Of a DNA stretch of 64,000 nt, positions 22,436-32,789 are shown piece after piece; the stretch's first letter is position 1, and every line of letters starts with the position of its first letter. This DNA is from Leptodactylus fallax (lineage: Eukaryota > Chordata > Amphibia > Anura > Leptodactylidae), in assembly GCA_947044405.1 (NCBI GenBank), contig CAMRHE010000504.1, positions 793,001-857,000 of the forward strand, given 5' to 3'. The notes beneath the pieces are model-generated. The model was not told the DNA's origin. It worked only from the letters and a program-made list of their open reading frames with translations, and made no database searches. A program made the translations under genes and the position numbers.

Positions 22436-22848
22436 CTACCTTCTCTTCCTCTTCCTTTTCTTTTTCCTCCGCTTTCTTCTCCTTCCTATTAACAGTTTAC
22501 TTCCTATACTCTCTTCTCCTCCTTTTCCAACTATTCTCTTTTTTTTTCCTTTTTTTCTCCTTCATCTTCTCCTTTTTATTTTCAAAATAAATATTCCTCA
22601 TCTAATTTTCAATTTCATTAATATATATTCTTCATTACTTAACCCCCTCAAATACCTACTTCCACTTCTTTTTCTTCTTCTCCCTTCTCTCTTTCCTTCC
22701 TTTCTTCCTTCCTCCCTTCCTTCTTTCCTTCCTTCTCTCCTTCCTTAATCCCCTCCTTCCTTCCTTCTTTCCTTCCTTCCTTCTCTCCTTCCTTCCTTAT
22801 TTCCTTCCTTTCCTTCCTTCTTTCCTTCCTCCCCCCTCCTTCCTTCCT

Positions 22849-22916
<68 letters not shown>

Positions 22917-23705
22917 TCCTTCCTTCTCTCCTTCCTTCCTTCCTTCCTTCCTTCCCTCCCTCCTTCCTTCCTTCCCTCCTTCCTTCTTCTTTTTCTCTTT
23001 TTCTCCATCTCCTTATTATCATTCTTTTTCATATACTTTCTTCTCATTCTGCTTCAGTTCATTCTACTTCATATTCCTTATCTGATTCTCACTTTCTTTC
23101 CTCTTGTTCCTCATCTTTTACTCATCTTCCTCCTTCTCCTTATATATTCTTAGTTACATCATTATTCCCTTCTTCTTCATATGCGTTTTCTTTTTCTCCT
23201 TTCCTTTTCTCCTTTTCCCTTTCATCTCCTTCTTCCTTCCATCATTCTGTTTCCTGTTTGTTCTTCTGTTTCTTCTTCTCTTACAACTTTTCCCACTTTT
23301 CCTTTTTCTCTTTCTTCTCCTTTTCATTCTTTTTCACTTTGCTCTTCTTCACTTCCTTCTCCTTCTCCAAATATTCTTTGTTACATTACTATTTTCCCTT
23401 TTCTGCCTATTATTCTATTCCTATAATTTCTTCTTCTTCTCCTCCTACTTCCCCAACTATTCATCTTTATCTTCTTTGCCTCCTCTACTTCTTTGCATTC
23501 TACTTCATATTCCTTACCTGATCTTTATTACATAATTATCTCCTTCTACTTTTTCTTCTTCTTCCCTTCTTCCTTTCATCTTTATTTTCTGTCTCCTTCC
23601 TATCATCATTCCACTTCTTATACTTTCTTCTCCTCCTCATCTTTCTCCTTCTCTAACCTTTTCCCATGTCCCCTCTTTTTTGTTTTTCCTTCATCTTACA
23701 TTGTA
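22436..23705 (+). repeat. Polypyrimidine-rich domain
   Basis: About 1.27 kb in which the plus strand is overwhelmingly C and T, with occasional A and very little G. It includes (CCTT)n, (TTTC)n, (CTT)n and mixed CTTCTC runs. The open frames crossing it are simple low-complexity products (Lys/Glu/Arg-rich on minus, Phe/Ser/Leu-rich on plus) and not genes. Mirror-symmetric homopyrimidine tracts of this sort can adopt triplex (H-DNA) structure. Confidence 0.9.
22680..22990 (+). repeat. (CCTT)n / (TTTC)n microsatellite core
   Basis: Nearly pure tetranucleotide repeats. TTCC-type runs flank a perfect TTTC run of about 17 copies at roughly 22849-22918. It is the most regular part of the pyrimidine domain and a likely length-polymorphic locus. 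Confidence 0.92.
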
Positions 23706-23947
23706 CTTCATATTCATTTTGTAATATGGTAATTAGTGAAGAGACAATCAATATAATATAATACAATATAATAATATACAAACAACCTCATTTGATTTGT
23801 GTCTGTTACTAATGGTGCCGAATTTGACCTCAGACACTTACCTATCTTGTTTGACCTCCTATACCAACCAGTGACTTCTTCACCTACCTTATATCTGCTC
23901 TTCTTCAACTAATTTATATCAATCTCATGCCTGATGTCCAGATACGG

Positions 23948-24420
23948 GATAAAAGAGAAGAAGGACAGATTAGACTTATTCTGGAGCTTTATATCAGAAT
24001 TCCCATCGTAACATGTCAGGATTTCTTCATATATGTCCTGCATGATCCTTAGGTTGTTTCTGCGTGAGATGCTGATAAGAACCAGATTCTCCTCTACCTA
24101 CTGAATGCCGTATACAGCAGTGTGTCTGTCTATACTACATATCTATAGACGTATATAGAGAGTGTAGGGGGAGGACTGAGCAGGAAGTTCAGAATATAAG
24201 AGAAGAAAGACAGGCTTAGACCTATGCTGGGGCTGAACAGGAGCTTTCTATCGCAATCAAAGTACTTTATTCATATCAGTACATATCAGTATTTGTCTAT
24301 GTATGTCCTGTATGAGCCTCCTAAGTATGAAAGATTCTGTCAGGGAGCAGATTCTCCTCTACTTACTGTGTAGATTACAGACTCTTCTTTACTCACTGTA
24401 TACACTGTATATAGCAGCCA
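23948..24420. repeat. Two-copy degenerate tandem duplication, ~245 bp
   Basis: The segment starting ATAAAAGAGAAGAAGGACAG (23948) recurs at about 24193 as ATATAAGAGAAGAAAGACAG. The order of shared words is then the same: GATTAGACTTA/GCTTAGACCTA, GGAGCTTT, TATATGTCCTGCATGA/TATGTCCTGTATGA, CAGATTCTCCTCTAC, and TATACAGCAG/TATATAGCAG. Small indels separate the copies, so this is an old tandem duplication. No coding potential was seen. Confidence 0.6.
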
Positions 24421-25697
24421 GTCCCCACCCGTCAGCTCTGGGAGAACTACACATTCCAGATGTAGCATACAGAGTTGGGTAAAAGCTGCAGAATATAAGT
24501 TATATAATAACCATAAACAGTCTAACTCCTCGTATGCACATATGGCAGATTATCCTGCAAATGAAACAACAGGTACATTGTGCTTGAACCTTGAATATCT
24601 TTACCTGCCATAGACAGCTATTAGATAGAGACTGCCTGCTCTGAATGACCCTCAAGGGTTGTGGGATTAAGATTAAATCTTCTATATTTTCTCATTGTTT
24701 TTGTCTTTGACACAATCTGCCTCTTCCTTGACCAACATTACAGGAGTTCTTGCCCTTGAACAGGGAGCCAAGAAGGAGCAAGCTTTTCATTGGGAGATGT
24801 AGTCCTGGAGGATCAGGCTCCTTCTCTTCACACTTCACCGCTCTTTTAAGTCTGTGCTAAACTTTGCCATTAGCAGCAGTCGCATCCAAGCAAAGGTTCT
24901 CTTGGCCTATCCAACACCGATCGTTCAGAGCAAAGAAAGCTTGGCTGGGTCTGTCTTGTCACATCATCACAAACAACTTCAAAGTAGAGAGATACCGACC
25001 TGGCAAGTCCCAGACTCATGTGCAAAGTGATAGGAAATTTCTTTTCATTGTAATCTCTGGAGAGACTGCAAGCAATATAGCAGATGTGAGAGATTCCAGC
25101 TTGTACTTTGCTTGCTTTGTTCAGATGTGGCAGTACAGGTGTCGCTATCCATGGTCCTGAACCGCTCTGGGGAGCAAACAATGATTGTTCTAGTCAGCGA
25201 GTCTCCTGAGGAGCCTCATAGTAACACCTTCCATCTATAGAGGGCTTAAGAAGGAGACATTAGCAAGACAAATCCTCAGCTGCAGAAGCATTTGTTGGTT
25301 ATTGTCAACTCAGCCATGTTAACAAGTTGTTATTATAGTCAATGGATCCGACACCTACAAGCGCAGAGGGGAGACTCCTGAATTATCTCAATTAATGGCT
25401 TATGCAAGGTGGGGAATTCAGGAAAGAAAGATGAGGCGGCTCCCTGGCTATTGGGTGCAGATGATGGGTAACGTTGTAACTATTTGCTGGCACACCCTTC
25501 CTGCTATCCAATGTCCTGTCTATTGTGCTTCAGACTGTTCAGTTCATCAAGTGCATGTACCATCGCCTCGCTTCTTAAAGGACTTGTGCAAAATAATCCC
25601 CCTGCTTTCAGCAAATGTCCTCCAGGCTTCTTATGGACCCTTCTGCTATAACTCGATGCCTGAGCAATTAAGATTCTTTCTAATTCACTCCATTACT
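24421..25697. other. Unique non-coding sequence
   Basis: Two overlapping antiparallel frames near 24864-25181 and one at 25395-25706 are about 100 codons each and have no recognisable domain. No repeat structure was seen. Nothing can be assigned. Confidence 0.5.
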
Positions 25698-25905
25698 GAG
25701 CAATAAGGATGTTTTTCCCTATCACTTGGTCCCTGAGCAATAAGGATCCTTCCCCTATCACTTGATCCCTGAGAAATAAGGATCCTTTCCCAATCACTGA
25801 GTCCCTGAATAATAAGGATCCTTCCCCTATTGCCAAGTGCCAAAGCAATAAGGGTCCTTCCCCTATCCCTTAGTGCCTGAGCAATAAGGGTTCCTGAAGT
25901 CTGCA
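25698..25905. repeat. 36-bp tandem repeat, about six diverged copies
   Basis: Units start with GAGCAATAAGGATCCTTCCC or a variant at about 25698, 25735, 25771, 25807, 25843 and 25879, each followed by CTATCACTTGATCCCT-like sequence. Several units carry a GGATCC site. The period is 36 bp, with 37 between the first two copies. Confidence 0.85.
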
Positions 25906-27630
25906 AAACTGTGTTTCCACTTGTTCCATTTGGCATTAACCTTGCTCCTATACTTGATCACATCTTCATATTTTCTACCCATCCTGACCTCTGCCTGTCT
26001 ACCACCTAAGATCAAAATTCACCAGTCTCCACACTTGTCATTACAAATGTGTTCCAGGATATCAGCCATGTTTATGTTGTAATGATTCCGGCTGTAAGGT
26101 AACTGGCTTCTGCAGCAGCTCTCCCCCACTGCTTTGTCCGCACTTATCCCCACCCCCATTCATCTATATTATTAAAATAGAAGGTATCAGAAGGACAGGA
26201 ACATCCGCATTCTCTGTAACATGTCTACAAGCCTGTTAGCTTTAGGAGCCGATGTCTGGAGAGTCTCGTGTTTGGATGGAATGTTTGTGGGTTTGCAAAA
26301 CTCAGACGACGGCAATTACTTAGAAGATTTGTGAGATTGGAAAATATATAAGAAACAAAGAAATATGAAAGGAAAAAAAGTCACAGACTGTTAATAAATA
26401 TCCAAGACTCCTCAGAGTAACATTGTCCACCCGACAAGCTTCTCAAGGAGCTGCAATAATTTCTTCAATTCCTGACTTTTCACTAAGTCCATGTTCATCT
26501 GAGGACACAGGGAAGATATTTGCCATCTGCTGCCACCTAATGTCAGGCGGCGACTCTGCCAGCTTCTACTTCTGAGCTTCCTGGATCAGGGTCGCTGCTG
26601 TGTGACATCTCTCTCTTCAGACATATTCTCGTACAGGTCTCGGTTATACAAGGTGCTCACTGAGTCACTGCCATAATAAAGCAGAAATGCTGTAGGTTAA
26701 AGAGTTGAAAACCCTCTGGCGGGTAGAAGGTTCCTTCCAGAGGCGCAGGAACATATAAAGCAGTCCTTATCAAACAGCTTCTCAAAGCTCAGCTTCCTGT
26801 ACCCTAGCAGATGTAATACCAATGCTGACCTGTGCAGGAAGGGGGGGCAGTCCTGAGCAGACTGATATCCCCTCTATGACTTCCATACGTCCTAAAAGAG
26901 GTATGGTGAAGGGGATTGCTTTAATAAGACATCCCCTTTAAGTGAGCCCCCACAATCTTAACATGGCTGGTATATATATGGCTCTTATGTATACTGTAGA
27001 TGGTAAATATGATAGAACTGAAAATCTGTCACAAGTGGTTTAGATAAAGAGCAGGTGTTCTGGAAAATAGCGTCTTTTTAGAGGTTTTAATGTGCCTATT
27101 TTTCAGGTTGTCTAGTCCAACATTTAGCCAATGTAGCCCGGTCCCTGAGGCAAACACATATGTATTTTCTTCCTTTTCTCAGCATATCTTGAGACATGTA
27201 ATTTGAAATGAGCAGTTTTTTTAAAAAACAAAAAATCCAAACATGATTATGTGATATCTATCCTATATGCCTTTATATGTGGCCACCCAGTGGTCATGTT
27301 GTGAAGTACACACCGTCAACAATTTTGCTGTTGTGATATTGCAATTGCGGGAAGGTAATGGTGGACACATCTGTACCTACTTTAGAAATGGGTCAACCAC
27401 AATAAACAATCATTTCTAAGGTCTTATTTATTCAGTCCTCACTTTGTTAGGGTCTGAGTTGATATAGCTGCCTGGTTTCTATGGAAATATAATTTATTTT
27501 AATGTGTAACTCAGCCAAGAATTGAAAAATTAAGATTTCTTGAAAAGCCTGTCTTCTGCCTGTGCGGCTTCGTGGCATTGACCTGTCTTGGTTGATCAAG
27601 TCAACCATCTACTGCAGTCTAGTCCAGAAC
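25906..27630. other. Unique sequence with possible old repeat relics
   Basis: No gene seen. Around 26695 (TTAAAGAGTT) and 26942 (ATCCCCTTTAA) there are weak TTAAAG...CTTTAA termini that could bound a decayed TTAA-type MITE, but the inverted repeats are too short to be sure. The remaining sequence is ordinary AT-rich non-coding DNA. Confidence 0.4.
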
Positions 27631-27962
27631 AGAGATGAACAAACTGGTTTGTAATGTGCCTGATTCATTGTGGATTTTCAGCTTTGGCCGAGCCCAAAGT
27701 TTTTGGGGATTCACCACCCTTGGATTGTCAATATATTCTGGTCTTCTCTCTCAGCTATGACCCCGTGGTGCATAAGGTCGGAGAAGACCTTAAGGCAAAA
27801 GGCTGAAGGAGGCCGTAAGACCCAGAGGGGCCTCCTGGGACGCCACCTATTATACTCTGAGATCTGAAGAGAACTTCCGAACTTGTTTGACCCAAAACAA
27901 ATGTGAAAGCCAAGCCAACCGAACCCGAAACAAAACATGTCTTGAGAGATTCACCTATCTCT
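27631..27962. mobile_element. MITE-like element with AGAGATG-type inverted ends
   Basis: The left end reads AGAGATGAACAAACTGG and the right end GATTCACCTATCTCT, giving imperfect inverted repeats (AGAGATgaac / AGAGATaggtgaatc) about 332 bp apart. Inside are several GAACCCGAAAC- and CCGAGCCC-like words but no transposase frame. Elements beginning TAGAGATGAGCGAA-like sequence are, to my recollection, common in frog genomes. The superfamily is not assigned. Confidence 0.5.
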
Positions 27963-28299
27963 AGTTCTGACCGAAACTGGCAGGTCAACTTTGCGATTGT
28001 TTGCCGAAAGGATCAGAGTTCAACCATCTTCAGTCCAAGACATTCAAGGTCACTGGAGCAGTGAAGGCTCCTGCAAGTAAAATATTGGTGACATCTCCAA
28101 TATAAGTCCCAGTTATTCCTGTATCCAGCGCTGCAGTCCATCGGTTTCCAGTTGACCTTGCTCTGTTCAGTGGTCTATTGCATAAAGAACTATATCTGGT
28201 TCTTGGCTCGGTAGATTGGTGGACGTGCAATCTCCTTGGGGTTCTTCTGCCTGTTGTTAGTATAGATAAGGTCATTTATATTAGTCCAAACACAGAACA

Positions 28300-28800
28300 T
28301 TCGCCATTTCTGACGTAACATCTTACAAGGGGAATTCGTTCCCTGGCATCAATCCCGGACACACGTGGCAATATTGTATTAATTAGCATTCCTGGTCAGT
28401 CTCCCCTTTGTGCGACATGCTTGGCTCCAGATCACCAGCGCGGTGGGTGCAGCTCCACATTAATATCACAGTCCCAGAGGGTGAAATTACTCACAATAAC
28501 ACCAGGTAGCCACCGAGCCAGCGAGATGAAAAGAGGCCGGGAAATAGGATTGTTCGCAGGCAGAGCAGAGGGAAGATTATTTAATTAAAGCTGACAAAGC
28601 TCCTCCGTGATAGTAAATTCTGGCAATGTGAAATTAAAGTGTGTTTTGCCTTATAATTGAATTATTTACTACAAGCCGCCTGCATTGTACTTGGCAGGCA
28701 ATAGCCGTAAATGTGCTCCATGGACTCCGCTTCAGAAGGAGTTTATAAAAGCTGCTGCTCCTTAAAGGAGGTCAAATGAGATCTAGAATAATGAGGAGAT
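28300..28800. promoter_or_regulatory. Candidate conserved non-coding element (enhancer-like)
   Basis: The stretch is non-repetitive and non-coding, and has clustered homeodomain-type cores (TTTAATTAAAG near 28580, TATAATTGAATTATTTAC near 28650), a TCF/SOX-like GACAAAGC, and a TGTGAAATTAAAG word in a GC-balanced frame. This density and texture resembles deeply conserved developmental enhancers of vertebrates. It is inference from composition and motifs only; there is no alignment and no known target gene in the window. Confidence 0.3.
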
Positions 28801-28813
28801 GAATAATTCACAT

Positions 28814-28843
28814 GTACAGTGCCCTGCAAAAGTCTTCAACCCC
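28814..28843 (+). mobile_element. Tc1/mariner-like terminal inverted repeat fragment
   Basis: TACAGTGCCCTGCAAAAGTC, followed by TTCAACCCCC, closely matches the familiar terminal sequence of vertebrate Tc1-like elements (TACAGTGCCTTGCAAAAGTA type), preceded by the expected TA. No opposite end or transposase was found nearby, so this is a solo end or truncated relic. Confidence 0.5.
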
Positions 28844-28969
28844 CAAAAAGTCAGGAGCTCTAAGTGAATTATAGAGACCCGGCCTACAGCCAAACTACTG
28901 TACAGTGTATAATCCAAGGCAGAGGATGGGGAGCGCTCCATAAGGTCACTGCTTCTAGCTCTAACACTC

Positions 28970-29250
28970 TAGAACATGGCCTGTTTCATGCACTCTAGTT
29001 TACCATGACCTGGAACTCGAGAATAGGGTTTGTTTTGTGACTGTATAAAATGCCATGCACTCTATAGACAGTAAGTTCTAGAACATTCTATAGATAACCT
29101 GTTTTAGAGCACCTCATAGATGACTTGTTCTAAAGCGCACGCTATAGATGGATGATTCTAGAGCACTTTATAGATGAACCATTCCAGAACACTCTATAGA
29201 GACCTGTTTTAGAACATCCTATGATTTACTTGTTTTAGCACCCGTCAATT
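28970..29250. repeat. Degenerate ~30-bp tandem repeat (CTATAGATGA / CTAGAACA)
   Basis: Roughly eight diverged units in which TCTAGAAC- or TTTAGAGC-like words alternate with CTATAGATGACTTGTT-like words at about 28-32 bp spacing. It is heavily mutated and was not coding. Confidence 0.55.
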
Positions 29251-29289
29251 ATCAGCCTGCAAAGATTCAGTTGTTTGATTTTTTTGTAA

Positions 29290-29880
29290 TAATATACTTT
29301 CTAGAAATCCAGAACATTTTCTACCCCTCTCTAAAGATCACTTGATCTAGAACACAGGTAAAATGTTTTCCTCTCTAACATAACATGTTCCACCGTAGGA
29401 TCACATTATCTAGAACACAGGTGACATGTTGAATTCTCCTGTAACATAACATCACATGATCACAGGATCACAAGATCTACAGCACAAATATATGATATGT
29501 TCTATTCCTCTGTTATATAACATGTTCTACCACACTACAGGATCACATGATCTAGAACACAAATAGATCATGTCTTATACATCTATAATTCTTCTATATT
29601 ATTATATGTGGCTTCACAATATATTATCACATGATCTAGAGCACAAATAGATCACGATTCTATTCCTCTGTCATACAACATGTTACTCCGCACTGTATGA
29701 TCACATGATCTTAAACAAACCGGTGACTTGTTCCTTTCTAACATAACATGTTTCACTGCATTGCAGGATTTACTGTACATTATCTAGAATACAAACTGAG
29801 CACATTTCCTATTCCTCTGTAATATAACATGTTCCATCACTTTGCAGCATATGATCACATGATCTAGAACACATGACAAG
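29290..29880. repeat. Degenerate ~65-80-bp tandem repeat (GATCTAGAACAC ... ATAACATGTTC)
   Basis: Eight diverged copies of a unit holding CACATGATCTAGAACACAAA and CTCTGTAATATAACATGTTC occur near 29340, 29405, 29470, 29545, 29628, 29705, 29780 and 29858. It shares the TCTAGAACA word with the shorter repeat just upstream, so the two may have a common origin. TGATCTAGAACA and AACATGTTC are each partly palindromic. Confidence 0.65.
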
Positions 29881-30271
29881 TAGGCATAAATAATTCTTCC
29901 CATAAAAACACGCGATATATCCACAGATGGCGTTACTATTTTGTTGTGAATGTTCTAATAAATGATACAGTCTCGCGTTCCAGATGAAAATAGAAATGTG
30001 AAATAACATCATCTGTCGGGTTCTGTTTTTCTGGCAAATCTCGGCTTTGTTTTCACTCAACAGCTTGTCTTGTTTAAGTAAAGGTGCCGCATCCCAGCAT
30101 ATGGAAGGCCTCTACTGCGGCATCTATTTACTCTACTGATGTCTACAATGAAGTTAGAAAGTTCTGTGATTTTTCTTATTCTTCCAGCATCCAATATAAG
30201 GGATATACAGGAGATTGGGGGTCTCTTCTAGAGCACCGTGATATCAACATGGCCAACTCAAATCTGCTATA
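29881..30271. other. Unique non-coding sequence
   Basis: Only short unrecognised open frames (29809-30060 minus, 30084-30275 plus). No repeat or RNA feature was seen. Confidence 0.45.
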
Positions 30272-30590
30272 TTAAGGGATATTCCAGCCAAAAACCTGTA
30301 TCACCTATTTAATAAATGTTAAATTGGTGGGAGTCCATCTGTTGAGACACATGACAGCAGCATGGAGCCCTTTGAATGGAGCACCATGGCATCTGTGGTG
30401 AGGATGACCATGTCCACCCTTACAGTCCACTGTGATGACACTGTGTCCACCACCTTTAAATTAGACTTTACATGGACCCTGGTTGACCTTTAGAACCAGA
30501 GATGCTTTTTGCAATGACTCTTTGTTCCGGTAGGTGCCAGTATAATTCCCTCAAATTATATTAAGAAATTGTCCACAACAATCCCTTTAA
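30272..30590. mobile_element. TTAA-type MITE (TTAAGGGAT ... ATCCCTTTAA)
   Basis: Begins TTAAGGGATATTCCAGCC and ends ACAACAATCCCTTTAA, so both ends read inward as TTAA(A)GGGAT. The length is about 319 bp and no transposase is present. TTAAAGG termini with TTAA targets are characteristic of the T2/Kolobok-like MITEs described in Xenopus; the assignment is from memory. A piggyBac-type MITE is the alternative. Confidence 0.55.
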
Positions 30591-30605
30591 ACAGGACCTT
30601 TCACC

Positions 30606-31020
30606 TCCTCCATCAATTCCAGTTCTACACATCCTTTAATAGACTCCACTCCACTGATTCCAGCACAGTTGGAATTTTTTCTCTAGCCCCCACCATTCCT
30701 GAGCAACCATTGCAGTTAGTTTTGGTGTCTGATATGTTAACTAGACTCCCTGATGTCAAGTGTGTGGTGTCAAGCAGGAACAGGAAAGGGATTCTGACCT
30801 CTGATTGGACAGTCTCAGAATCCCGCCTCCTTTCCTGTTCCTGTCTGATACCATCCACTTGACATTAGGGAGTCTAGTTAACATATCAGGCACTGAAGCT
30901 AACTGCACTGATTGCTCAGGAATGGTGGGGGATAAAGAAAAAAATTCTAACTGGGATCGAATCAGTGGAGAGGCGACTATTAAAGGATGCAAAGAACTGG
31001 AGTTGCTGGAGAACCTTCCT
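30606..31020. mobile_element. Foldback element: long imperfect inverted repeat
   Basis: Two arms of about 200 bp are reverse complements around a centre near 30810. Examples are AATTCCAGTTC...CCTTTAATAG on the left against CTATTAAAGG...GAACTGGAGTT on the right, ACCATTCCTGAGCAA against TTGCTCAGGAATGGT, and ATATGTTAACTAGACTCCCT against AGGGAGTCTAGTTAACATAT. The arms carry a few substitutions and small indels. It would fold into a hairpin as single strands. It directly follows the TTAA-type MITE at 30272-30590. It is non-coding; open frames occur on both strands only by chance. Confidence 0.8.
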
Positions 31021-32223
31021 CTCCCTGATATGTCTGTGGTTGTGCACTTGTACAGTCTGATACTGTCCAATCCCTGCTGAAGGACCAGACTTTATAGGGA
31101 CACACCCCCTTGACAAGGAGAATGGTAACACCTAGTTATCGACTTCTTCATAAACTTCCAGGAGGAATAACAGAGTAGCAGTACAATGCACAGCTATAAG
31201 AAACAACACTCCGGAATTGTTAGTTCATTGGGAATACATTTGTTCTATATGTTAAAAGCGACGGCTCCTCTTCCAGGAAATTGTTCCTTACCATAAATAA
31301 AAGTAACAAATAAAAAAAATAACAAAATTAAAAAAAAAAAAACATGAAAAGAAGGGATTTTCTTGAAATGACACAATCCAGGCAGATGGAGAATGAATAG
31401 GAGGAGTGTGAAGGAGGATCAGTCATGTCCGTCATGTGAAAATAAAACTGTTCCAATGAGATGTGCGGCAAAGAATAATTCTCAGGTGGGCTGTGAAGAT
31501 TAGAATATATTTCCCTGTTTAGATCTACAGAAATCTAAGCGGATTTGATCCGCCATTTGGGACTTCAGCACAGGAGGAGCCCCAGATGTTCCTCCATTGA
31601 TGTGGCCAGCCAGTGTGTCTCGCTCAGCAGTAGACCAGTTTCCACTAAGTTTGATTTTCCTGCGGAGAATAAAGTGTTGATGGAGACGTTGACGTCAATT
31701 CACACTTCGCTTGGGCTGCAGAATCTGATGCTATATTCAGCACATTTATCAGGTTTTATGTTATATCTGAATCCATGTCTCTGGAAGCTCAGGCTGTGCC
31801 GGTCCCACAAATCTATGGAAGGATTGCTCAGTATGCGAGGAGAAGGCGATCCGTAGGAGTTGGACCTCACTTTGAAAATTGACGCATTTCATTGATTATT
31901 CATGATGCGTTTTTTTTTGTTTGTTTTTTTTTTTTTGCTTTTTACGATTACTCCTTGTTGGTGATACTGTGTTGATCATTGGCTGTTCTGGCACTAGGAC
32001 CCCTGGGCTGTAATATGTGGTGGAGATTTGGAGCAATGCTCAAATTCCCTACAGCACCACCAATGGTGTCATGAAGTATTACATTGATATCAATGAGATG
32101 CCCATGTCAATTATGGACGTGATGGGTCCTCCAGAGCAAGAGACTCTGTCCATATTAATTATTAGAGGTCTCAAATCCCCAAAACAGCCAGGAGACAAGT
32201 GTGGTGCTATATCTCATACAACT
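31021..32223. other. Unique sequence with A-rich and T-rich tracts
   Basis: No gene recognised. A-rich tracts at about 31305-31342 and a T-rich tract at 31910-31937 could be retroposon tails, but no adjoining SINE body was identified. Open frames such as 31545-31856 (plus) lack recognisable features. Confidence 0.45.
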
Positions 32224-32789
32224 TTAAAGGGATTATCTGCTTTTTACAAACCCTTTTTAGATAAGTCACCAGAAATTAAGTGGATAAAAGATAGTCAACT
32301 GCTCGGAACCCCAGCAATTAGATGCCATCTATGGTACAGCCTGGCTACAAGTGTTCTATTACCCTGCAGTGCCTCTGCAGGGGAAATGAGATGTTTCAGA
32401 GTTCCTATTGAAATCAATGGACTCATAGTTCTAATGAGTCCTCCACAGTTAGAAGTAACTTATCTGCTATTCACAGAAAAGGTGACAATCACAGATCACA
32501 AGAATGGGGGTGTTTTGCCCCTCATTGCTAAATGTGATGGTTGGAGAGGTGCACTCCTTCTCCACTGGACACAGCCAAAGCAGAGTACTCAGCTATCAAC
32601 TCCAGCCCCATGAACATGAATGAAGCCAGGGCGCACCTGTCCAAACACCATTCCATTCAGAACAAGGCACAAAACACCCACATTCTTGGGATTGTTTTGG
32701 GTCCCAGAGGTCAGGCTTCCACCAATCTGCAACTTATCCCCTATCCTGAGGACATGAGATAAATTAATGAGATGGAAAAACCCTTTAAC
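32224..32789. mobile_element. TTAA-type MITE (TTAAAGGGAT ... AACCCTTTAA)
   Basis: Starts TTAAAGGGATTATCTGC and ends GAGATGGAAAAACCCTTTAA. The outer TTAAAGGG/CCCTTTAA are exact inverted repeats about 566 bp apart, consistent with a TTAA target duplication. There is no transposase frame. It overlaps the 198-codon open frame at 32017-32613, which I do not consider a gene. It has the same terminal type as the element at 30272. Confidence 0.55.

Noticed and set aside
22648..23047. Lys/Glu/Arg-rich proteins on the minus strand
   Set aside because: Direct translation of (CCTT)n/(TTTC)n microsatellite DNA. Low complexity in all frames.
32017..32613. 198-codon plus-strand frame as a host gene
   Set aside because: No recognisable domain, and it runs across the boundary of a MITE-like element starting at 32224.
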